A stretch of 5,588 bases of DNA from Terriglobia bacterium (GTDB taxonomy: Bacteria; Acidobacteriota; Terriglobia; UBA7540): NCBI GenBank assembly GCA_022866195.1, contig JALHUF010000612.1, positions 1 through 5,588 on the forward strand, read 5' to 3'. The translations under genes and the position numbers were made by a program. Every line of letters begins with the position of its first letter. The first letter of the stretch is position 1. Shown here piece by piece: positions 1 to 5,588 of the stretch. Under the pieces are notes generated by a model. That model saw only the letters and a program-made list of their open reading frames with translations, had not been told where the DNA came from and did no database searches.

Positions 1-1268
<1,268 letters not shown>

Positions 1269-1278
1269 TCAGTCCAAG

Positions 1279-1340
1279 AGTTGAAAGTCGAAGGTTGAAG
1301 GTTTCTCGCCTCTCAACTTTCGGCTGTCAACTTTCAACTG
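1279..1340. repeat. Inverted heptad repeat, copy 1 (atpG/atpD gap)
   Basis: Two arms of about four 7-mers each face one another. The left arm, 1279-1303, has units of the type AGTTGAA; the right arm, 1310-1340, has the complement type TCAACTT. They are separated by about six bases. The arms pair over most of their length with a few mismatches and G-U pairs, so the message can form a long A/U-rich hairpin. The element starts at the base next to the atpG stop codon and ends about 20 bases before the atpD ribosome-binding site. It shares 14 identical bases (TCAACTTTCAACTG, 1327-1340) with the second copy at 4749-4837. It lacks a T-run after the stem, so it is not a standard terminator. A role in mRNA processing or in adjusting beta expression is possible but unproven. 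Confidence 0.8.
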
Positions 1341-2192
1341 TTACGTCAACGCGCCGCTCACGATCTCGATAATCTCCCTGGTAATCGCGGCCTGCCGTAC
1401 CCGGTTCATGTGCAGCGTGAGCGAGTCAATCATTTCCGCGGCGTTGCTGCTGGCGGCGTCCATGGCTGTCATGCGCGCCGCGAACTCCGAGGCTGCCGAT
1501 TCCAGCAAGGCGCGATAAACCTCGATTTCCACATAGCGCGGCAACAGGACATTGAAGATTTCCGGCGCCGGCTCTTCATAGATGTAGTCAATCAGGGCTT
1601 CGCCCTCGGCTGGTCTCAGCGGCTTGATGGGAAGGTAGCGCTCCACCGTCAACCGTTGCGTCAAAACCGTCTTCGATTCGTTATAGATGAAATCCACCGC
1701 ATCGACGGCTTGTTGCGTGTAAAGGTCGATGATTTGCTGGGCAATATCCTGCGCGTGCGAGAATTCCAGCCGGCTGAACAAGTTCACCTGGTCGGCGAGG
1801 ATTTCGACCGGGTGCTTGCGGAAGAAATCCCGCCCTTTCCGGCCCACGGCTATGAGTGCCACCTGGCGGTCGCGGTGCGCCTCCAGATAGTGCTGCGCAG
1901 CGCGGATCAGGTTGGCGTTAAACGCCCCGCAGAGTCCCTTGTCGGCCGTAACGAGCACCAGCAGGATTTTCTCCACGGGCCGCTCGGCCAGCAGGGGATG
2001 CACGCGTTGCTCGGTGCGGGCCGCCAAGCTGCCGAGCAGAGCCAGCATTTGGTTGGCATAGGGGCGGGCGTTGAACACCCGCTCCTGCGCCCGCCGCAGC
2101 CGTGCGGCCGCCACCATCTTCATCGCCCGGGTAATCTGCTGCGTGTTTCTCACCGAGCGAATGCGCCGACGAATATCCAGGATATTTGCCAC
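1341..2192 (-). CDS. atpG: F1 ATP synthase subunit gamma
   Basis: Central rotor shaft of F1: its coiled coil turns inside the alpha3-beta3 ring and couples proton flow through Fo to catalysis. The 283 residues match the usual 285-290. The N-terminal helix MANILDIRRRIRSVRNTQQI runs on into TRAMKMVAAARLRRAQ. The domain motif DKGLCGAFN is at 84-92. The C-terminal helix ends ITREIIEIVSGALT at 270-283. These are the two conserved strands of the shaft, so the protein looks complete and functional. The start is GTG (2190-2192), with AGGG at 2199-2202 six bases upstream; no nearby ATG would keep the conserved N terminus. It is separated from alpha by an extra small gene and from that gene by a 91-base palindrome, whereas alpha and gamma normally sit next to each other. 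Confidence 0.97.
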   Translation of the reverse strand: MANILDIRRRIRSVRNTQQITRAMKMVAAARLRRAQERVFNARPYANQMLALLGSLAARTEQRVHPLLAERPVEKILLVLVTADKGLCGAFNANLIRAAQHYLEAHRDRQVALIAVGRKGRDFFRKHPVEILADQVNLFSRLEFSHAQDIAQQIIDLYTQQAVDAVDFIYNESKTVLTQRLTVERYLPIKPLRPAEGEALIDYIYEEPAPEIFNVLLPRYVEIEVYRALLESAASEFAARMTAMDAASSNAAEMIDSLTLHMNRVRQAAITREIIEIVSGALT

Positions 2193-2203
2193 GTTCTTCC
2201 CTA

Positions 2204-2294
2204 CTGTAGCGGCGGTCTACCTGTCCCGGGCTGCCGTGGATGGCCGCCGGTGCTGGTCACTGACCACCTCGGCGCGCCCAGGATGCCGCTACAG
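2204..2294. repeat. 91-base palindromic element upstream of atpG
   Basis: A perfect 10-base inverted repeat bounds this element: CTGTAGCGGC at 2204-2213 and GCCGCTACAG at 2285-2294. Inside are further palindromes: CCCGGG, a 6+1+6 hairpin TGGTCA-C-TGACCA at 2254-2266, and GGCGCGCC at 2271-2278. The element fills most of the 118 bases between the small gene and atpG, and its last arm stops one base before the atpG ribosome-binding site (2199-2202), leaving that site free. No target-site duplication is visible. It looks like a dispersed palindromic repeat or a small non-autonomous element that can form an RNA hairpin, but genome copy number cannot be judged from this window. Confidence 0.6.
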
Positions 2295-2310
2295 ATCCGC
2301 ATTCATTCAC

Positions 2311-2508
2311 TTATCTGGCCTCAACCAGCTTCTTCAAGAGTTGATTAGCCTGGCGAAGCTCCGCTAACTGTTGCTCGAGCAATTCGATCTGCTTGCTGTA
2401 GGGCTTCCCCCACCCTTCCGTTCTCATCTTGCGCATGAAAAACACCCACATGCCGAGCAGGACCACCATGGGGAGCGCGTTCAAAATCCACGATGTCCAA
2501 TCACTCAT
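2311..2508 (-). CDS. Small membrane-anchored leucine-zipper protein, unknown function
   Basis: A 65-residue protein with no assigned function, encoded between alpha and gamma. A membrane helix covers residues 7-24 (WILNALPMVVLLGMWVFF) and is followed by a basic stretch MRKMR, placing the C-terminal part in the cytoplasm. Residues 41-62 form a regular coiled coil with a/d positions I41, L44, L48, L51, N55, L58 and V62; an Asn at an a position is typical of parallel dimers. The segment LPMVVLLGMWVFFMRKM resembles, from memory, the second membrane helix of FtsH (PMLLLIGVWIFFMRQM in E. coli), but no AAA or protease domain follows. The overall plan (membrane helix plus short zipper) also recalls PspB. 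The start is well fixed: AGGAGG at 2516-2521, seven bases before ATG, is the best ribosome-binding site in the window. Position in the operon suggests a role in assembly, quality control or tethering of ATP synthase; this is inference. Confidence 0.85.
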   Translation of the reverse strand: MSDWTSWILNALPMVVLLGMWVFFMRKMRTEGWGKPYSKQIELLEQQLAELRQANQLLKKLVEAR

Positions 2509-2515
2509 GCCACAA

Positions 2516-2521
2516 CCTCCT
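2516..2521 (-). promoter_or_regulatory. Consensus ribosome-binding site of the small gene
   Basis: On the minus strand this reads AGGAGG, a perfect match to the anti-Shine-Dalgarno sequence, seven bases before the ATG at 2508. It shows that the short frame between atpA and atpG is translated on its own initiation signal, and it is stronger than the sites of the flanking ATP synthase genes. Confidence 0.8.
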
Positions 2522-2576
2522 CACACTCCGGGCGGCCAGCGCTTGTCCGTCCCACCAAGGGCCAAGATCCCGCCAC

Positions 2577-4112
2577 TCAAGCTGCGGCCTTCTCTTTCCG
2601 CTCTGCCACAAACTTGGCCTTGAATTCTTCCAGCATCTTGCGGATCTCCGCGCGCAGGGCATCGTCGAGTTGCTTCTTCTCGATCATTTGCTTCCCCAGG
2701 GCCGGGTAGGAAGAATCCATGAACTCGCAGAGGGCTTGCTCAAAGGGTTGGCAGTCCTCGACCGCCAGATCGTCGAGGAAGCCATTGGTGCCCGCGAAGA
2801 TGCTCACCACCTGCTTCTCGACGGGCAGCGGCTGAAACTGACCCTGCTTCAGGATTTCCGTCAGGCGCTGCCCACGGTTGAGCTGCGCTTGCGTGGCCTT
2901 ATCGAGGTCGCTGCCAAACTGCGCGAAAGCCGCCAACTCGCGATATTGCGCCATTTCGAGTCGCAGCATGCCAGCCACCTGCTTCATGGCCTTGATCTGG
3001 GCATTGCCGCCCACGCGCGACACGGAGATGCCCACATTGATGGCCGGCCGAGGGCCGGCATTGAACAGGTCCAACTCCAGGTAGATCTGGCCATCGGTGA
3101 TGGAGATGACATTGGTCGGAATGTAGGCCGAAACGTCTCCGGCCTGAGTTTCGATGATGGGGAGCGCTGTCAGCGATCCGCCGCCGAGTTCATCGTTCAG
3201 CTTGGCGGCGCGCTCCAGGAGCCGGGAGTGAAGGTAGAAAACGTCGCCGGGGTAGGCCTCCCGTCCCGGGGGTCGCCGCAGCAGGAGCGAGATTTCACGA
3301 TAGGAGACGGCGTGCTTGGAAAGGTCGTCGTAGATGCACAGCGCGTGGCGACCACGGTCGCGGAAATACTCGCCCATCGCACAGCCCGCGTAGGGAGCGA
3401 TGTACTGCATCGGTGCCGGGTCGGAGGAGCCCGCTTCTACCACGATGCTGTATTTCATCGCATCGTATTCCTCCAGCGTCTTGATGACCTGGGCGATGGT
3501 CGAGCGCTTCTGCCCGATGGCCACATAGATGCAGATCACGTCGCCAGCGCGCTGGTTGATGATGGTGTCGAGAACGATGGCGGTCTTGCCCGTCTGCCGG
3601 TCGCCGATAATCAGCTCGCGCTGGCCGCGGCCGATGGGGATCATGGCGTCGATGGCCTTGATCCCTGTTTGCAGCGGCTCGCGGACGGGCCGGCGATCCA
3701 CCACGCCCGGGGCCAGGCGCTCGATGGGGATGTAATGGTCCGTCAGGATCGGGCCCTTGCCGTCTGTCGGGTGGCCGAGGGCGTCCACCACGCGACCGAT
3801 CAGCGCCTCGCCCACCGGCACGGACATGATCCGCTTCGTCCGCTTGACCACGTCCCCTTCCTGGATCTTCGTGTAATCGCCCAGCAGCACCGCGCTCACT
3901 TGATCTTCCTCGAGGTTCAAGGCCAGCCCGGCAACGTCGTGGGGAAGGTCGAGTAGTTCGCCGGCCATGACGTTTTCCAGGCCATAGATTCGCGCCACGC
4001 CATCCCCCACGGAAATGACCGAACCCACCTCCGTGACGGTAACGCTGCGGTCGTAGTGTTCAATCTGCTCGCGTATGATCTTGCTGATTTCGTCTGCTCT
4101 GATTTGTGGCAT
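2577..4112 (-). CDS. atpA: F1 ATP synthase subunit alpha
   Basis: Non-catalytic nucleotide-binding subunit that alternates with beta in the F1 hexamer. The 511 residues (start at ATG 4112) match the usual 500-515. The protein begins [20 protein letters not shown], the short helix that contacts delta at the top of the head. Walker A GDRQTGKT is at 170-177, Walker B ALCIYDD at 257-263, the block [20 protein letters not shown] near 276-295, and the family signature [10 protein letters not shown] at 356-365 with the arginine finger R366. A GTG two codons upstream (4118) is possible, but the AG-rich site at 4120-4128 is spaced better for the ATG and homologues begin at this position. The gene follows atpH after 77 bases and precedes the small membrane gene by 68 bases. 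A hairpin covering its ribosome-binding site suggests translational control. Confidence 0.98.
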   Translation of the reverse strand: MPQIRADEISKIIREQIEHYDRSVTVTEVGSVISVGDGVARIYGLENVMAGELLDLPHDVAGLALNLEEDQVSAVLLGDYTKIQEGDVVKRTKRIMSVPVGEALIGRVVDALGHPTDGKGPILTDHYIPIERLAPGVVDRRPVREPLQTGIKAIDAMIPIGRGQRELIIGDRQTGKTAIVLDTIINQRAGDVICIYVAIGQKRSTIAQVIKTLEEYDAMKYSIVVEAGSSDPAPMQYIAPYAGCAMGEYFRDRGRHALCIYDDLSKHAVSYREISLLLRRPPGREAYPGDVFYLHSRLLERAAKLNDELGGGSLTALPIIETQAGDVSAYIPTNVISITDGQIYLELDLFNAGPRPAINVGISVSRVGGNAQIKAMKQVAGMLRLEMAQYRELAAFAQFGSDLDKATQAQLNRGQRLTEILKQGQFQPLPVEKQVVSIFAGTNGFLDDLAVEDCQPFEQALCEFMDSSYPALGKQMIEKKQLDDALRAEIRKMLEEFKAKFVAERKEKAAA

Positions 4113-4124
4113 CTTCACGCCCCT

Positions 4125-4147
4125 CTCCGACCCGCCGCGGGCAGGAG
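4125..4147 (-). promoter_or_regulatory. Hairpin that can mask the atpA ribosome-binding site
   Basis: In the message the sequence CTCC-TG-CCCG-CGG-CGGG-TC-GGAG folds as a stem of nine pairs (one G-U) with one mismatch and a 3-base loop. The 3' arm GGAG (4125-4128) is part of the purine-rich site just upstream of the atpA start, so folding would hide it, leaving only the adjoining AGGGG exposed. Structure was read by eye and its stability was not computed. Its regulatory role is inference. Confidence 0.4.
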
Positions 4148-4161
4148 GTTTGAGTTCGGGC

Positions 4162-4197
4162 CCCGGTAGTCTACTGCTCTCCCAAGTTTCTACCGGG
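4162..4197 (-). promoter_or_regulatory. Inverted repeat overlapping the atpH stop codon
   Basis: A perfect 8-base inverted repeat, CCCGGTAG (4162-4169) and CTACCGGG (4190-4197), encloses 20 bases. The atpH stop codon (TAG, 4190-4192) lies in one arm. In RNA this gives a GC-rich stem that a ribosome finishing atpH would open. There is no T-run, so it is unlikely to terminate transcription; it may contribute to setting the atpH to atpA ratio. Confidence 0.4.
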
Positions 4198-4729
4198 CTG
4201 TGAGCCGCTCGCGCAGGCGCTGCAAGTGACCGCGAACGGACCCATCGTAAACCGTGCTTTCGATCCGGGCCAGGATTCCGCCCAGTAATTCCTTCTCGAT
4301 TCGAAATTCGACTTCCACGCGTTGTCGGGTGAGCGCCTCGAAGCGCGCCCTCAAAGCCCCACGCTCGACATCCGAAAGCTCCGCCGCGGAGGAGATCAGC
4401 ACCCGCGCGATCCCCAGCCGCTCGTTAACAATCTTCAGGTAAGCTTGGATGACTTCGCCCAACAAACTCAGACGGTAGTTGGACGTCAGCACACGTAAGA
4501 AGTTCCCGGTGACCAGCGAGACCTCCAGCCGCGCGAGAATGGCGTCCAGGACTCTGATCTTCTCCTGCAAGGGCACCGCCGGGGTGGTCAAAACCTCACG
4601 GAGTTCGGCACTCGCCTGGTAGGCCGCAGCGAAATCCCCCAGTTCCTCGAGGATCTTTCGGTAGTCGCCCGTGCGGCTCACCACGTCCGCCAGAGCGCGT
4701 GCATATCGATTGGCAATTACCATCGCCAC
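4190..4729 (-). CDS. atpH: F1 ATP synthase subunit delta (OSCP family)
   Basis: Peripheral stator subunit that sits on top of the alpha3-beta3 head and joins it to the b stalk, keeping the head from turning with gamma. The 179 residues fit the family (about 175-185). The N-terminal six-helix domain starts with the conserved [13 protein letters not shown] (5-17). The middle has the [15 protein letters not shown] type segment (about 96-110). The C-terminal domain ends with the family hallmark [20 protein letters not shown] (151-170). The start is taken as GTG 4729 because AGGA (4738-4741) is eight bases upstream; an ATG two codons later (4723) is the alternative. It lies 101 bases after atpF, with a heptad inverted repeat in the gap, and 77 bases before atpA. 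Sequence divergence is normal for this poorly conserved subunit. Confidence 0.95.
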   Translation of the reverse strand: MAMVIANRYARALADVVSRTGDYRKILEELGDFAAAYQASAELREVLTTPAVPLQEKIRVLDAILARLEVSLVTGNFLRVLTSNYRLSLLGEVIQAYLKIVNERLGIARVLISSAAELSDVERGALRARFEALTRQRVEVEFRIEKELLGGILARIESTVYDGSVRGHLQRLRERLTAR

Positions 4730-4748
4730 AGGGGGAATCCTACGACTG

Positions 4749-4837
4749 GTTGAGAGTCAAAAGTTAAAAGTCTAAAGCAAGACCCTCAACGTTTCGGCAC
4801 CTCGCACGGTTGACTTTCAACTCTCAACTTTCAACTG
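4749..4837. repeat. Inverted heptad repeat, copy 2 (atpF/atpH gap)
   Basis: The left arm at 4749-4776 has four 7-mers of the form GTTGAGA, GTCAAAA, GTTAAAA, GTCTAAA. The right arm at 4810-4837 has four of the form TTGACTT, TCAACTC, TCAACTT, TCAACTG. The arms are complementary apart from a few mismatches and G-U pairs, with a 33-base loop. The last right-arm unit contains the atpF stop codon (TCA at 4831-4833, read TGA). The 14 bases 4824-4837 are identical to 1327-1340 in copy 1. It fills most of the atpF/atpH gap and ends about eight bases before the atpH ribosome-binding site. It is probably a dispersed repeat of this genome, possibly acting as an RNA hairpin. Confidence 0.8.
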
Positions 4838-5460
4838 CCTGTCCGTGTCGCTTCCAGCCCGGCAATAAAGTGGCTTACCAGGCGCCGCTGGCTGGTGTCG
4901 TCCAGGCGGCGGCCAATCATCTGCTCCGCCAGCTTTACGGCCTGTTCAGCAGCATAGAGCCTCAACTCGAGCTGCGCCTGCTTGCTGGCGGTTTCCATCT
5001 GTAGCCGGATGGAGTCTATCATCTTCGCCGCTTCCTGAGCGGTCGCCTGGCGCAGGCGCTCACGTTCCGCGTCCATCTCGCGCAGGGCGTCAGCCCGGAA
5101 GGCCGCCATCTCCTCCTCGAGGCGCTGCAACTTCTCCTCCACGGCTTGCAGTTGTGCCTGAGAGGCCTCGAGCGCCTTCCGCCCTTCCTCCAGACTCTTC
5201 TGGATGGAAGCCGAGCGCCGGGTGAAAAACTCCGCCAGGGGCTTCCGCAGCAAATAGACTAGCGCACCGGCGAGAAGAATAAAGTTGATCCATTTGAAGA
5301 CGGCTGCGTGCTTCTGCTCCCCGCTTTCCTCGCTTGCCGCCCAGTTGGCCGCCGCGTCGCGCCTCACCTCACGCGCCCCAGCCGAAAGCGAACCCGCCAG
5401 TCCCACCAGGCACAAGGCGAAAAGAAACACCAACAATGCTCGGCGCGCGCCGTGTCTCAA
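4831..5460 (-). CDS. atpF: Fo ATP synthase subunit b
   Basis: Peripheral stalk subunit that anchors the F1 head to subunit a in the membrane. From the TTG start it has 209 residues, longer than the common 155-175 because of an N-terminal leader. Residues 1-27 look like a signal peptide (MRHGARR, then ALLVFLFALCLVGLAGSLSA). A polar linker and the conserved membrane helix FKWINFILLAGALVYLL (55-71) follow, then KPLAEFFTRRSASIQKSLEE and a long Ala/Glu/Gln-rich coiled coil. The end IGRRLDDTSQRRLVSHFIAGL (182-202) is the usual delta-binding region. TTG (5458-5460) is chosen because GGAGG (5468-5472) lies seven bases upstream and because the TGA of the preceding gene overlaps it (TTGA). A GTG at 5541 would add 27 residues of uncharacteristic sequence that overlap the upstream gene in another frame. 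Its stop codon lies inside a heptad repeat. Confidence 0.93.
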   Translation of the reverse strand: MRHGARRALLVFLFALCLVGLAGSLSAGAREVRRDAAANWAASEESGEQKHAAVFKWINFILLAGALVYLLRKPLAEFFTRRSASIQKSLEEGRKALEASQAQLQAVEEKLQRLEEEMAAFRADALREMDAERERLRQATAQEAAKMIDSIRLQMETASKQAQLELRLYAAEQAVKLAEQMIGRRLDDTSQRRLVSHFIAGLEATRTGS

Positions 5461-5588
5461 CGTAGTCCCTCCGCTTCCCTTCCACCCGGCGAACCGTTGC
5501 CCAGAACTATCTCGGTGATTTCCGTCGCTAATGATTGACACGCCCCCTGCAAATCCCCCTTCACTGCCTCGACCTCTGCCGAGAGGCG
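5457..5588 (-). CDS. C-terminal end of a second b-type (b-prime) stator subunit, partial
   Basis: The last 43 codons of a gene entering from the right edge are open in one frame up to TGA at 5457-5459. The visible peptide starts RLSAEVEAVKGDLQGACQSL and continues ATEITEIVLGN, then a short tail ending in EAEGLR. The pattern of alternating charged and small residues followed by EI-x-x-IVLG is what ends b and b-prime subunits, where this helix meets delta and F1. The stop overlaps the TTG start of atpF (TTGA), implying translational coupling. Tandem b-type genes of this kind form a heterodimeric stalk in several bacteria. The identification rests on a short weakly conserved segment plus the context, so it is good but not certain; other small atp genes cannot be fully excluded. 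Confidence 0.75.
   Translation of the reverse strand, partial: RLSAEVEAVKGDLQGACQSLATEITEIVLGNGSPGGREAEGLR
5467..5472 (-). promoter_or_regulatory. Ribosome-binding site that decides the TTG start of atpF
   Basis: On the minus strand this reads GGAGGG, with the GGAGG core seven bases before the TTG at 5460. It lies inside the last codons of the upstream b-type gene. No equally well placed site precedes the GTG at 5541, which has only a G-run three bases away. This supports the shorter protein that begins directly with a signal-peptide-like leader. Confidence 0.65.

Noticed and set aside
1279..1340. Heptad hairpin as a factor-independent terminator
   Set aside because: The stem is A/U-rich with mismatches and has no U-run on its 3' side, and beta must be transcribed through it.
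1410..2348. Plus-strand open frame of 312 codons
   Set aside because: Antisense shadow of atpG and the gap beyond it; no domain can be recognised and no ribosome-binding site supports it.
2311..2508. Small gene as AtpI/AtpZ or YajC
   Set aside because: AtpI/AtpZ proteins have two or more membrane helices and usually lead the operon; the YajC motif after its helix is absent. Only one membrane helix and a zipper are seen here.
2493..3956. Long plus-strand open frame of 487 codons
   Set aside because: It lies opposite atpA, whose full-length canonical protein is unmistakable. Its translation is low in conserved motifs and rich in Arg, His and Gly, as expected for the reverse of a GC-rich coding strand.
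4749..4837. Heptad arrays as a CRISPR array
   Set aside because: Units are 7 bases long, directly adjacent and lack spacers, and no cas-like gene is nearby.
5461..5541. Longer atpF beginning at GTG 5541
   Set aside because: The extra 27 residues are unlike b subunits, the region already encodes the end of the upstream b-type gene in another frame, and the TTG at 5460 has a better ribosome-binding site and overlaps that gene's stop.

Overview
The window is a stretch of an F1Fo ATP synthase operon, transcribed entirely on the minus strand, so it reads from the right edge to the left. In transcription order it holds: the 3' end of a first b-type stator gene (5588-5457), a second b gene atpF (5460-4831), delta atpH (4729-4190), alpha atpA (4112-2577), a small membrane/coiled-coil gene of unknown function (2508-2311), gamma atpG (2192-1341) and the first 416 codons of beta atpD (1250 to the left edge). 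Epsilon (atpC) would be expected beyond the left edge. Subunits a and c are not in the window.

The organism is a bacterium of fairly high GC. Two b-type genes in tandem, a second b subunit with a signal-peptide-like leader, and intergenic repeats built from the 7-mer TCAACTT would fit Acidobacteriota or a related soil phylum. That placement is inference from general familiarity; no search was run. Alpha, beta and gamma are canonical and appear intact and functional.

The F1 head genes (alpha, beta), the rotor shaft (gamma) and the stator (b, b-like, delta) would be made from one message. The compact operon usual for these genes is interrupted here in two ways. First, a 65-residue protein lies between alpha and gamma, where the genes normally abut. 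It has one membrane helix, a clean heptad zipper and a motif resembling the second membrane segment of the FtsH protease. Second, most gaps carry inverted repeats able to fold in the mRNA: two copies of a heptad-repeat palindrome (after atpF and after atpG), a 91-base palindromic element before atpG, and two hairpins between atpH and atpA, one of which pairs with the atpA ribosome-binding site.

No promoter or factor-independent terminator is evident, as expected for the middle of an operon. No stretch over 300 bases lacks a gene. The long plus-strand open frames are antisense shadows of the atp genes.
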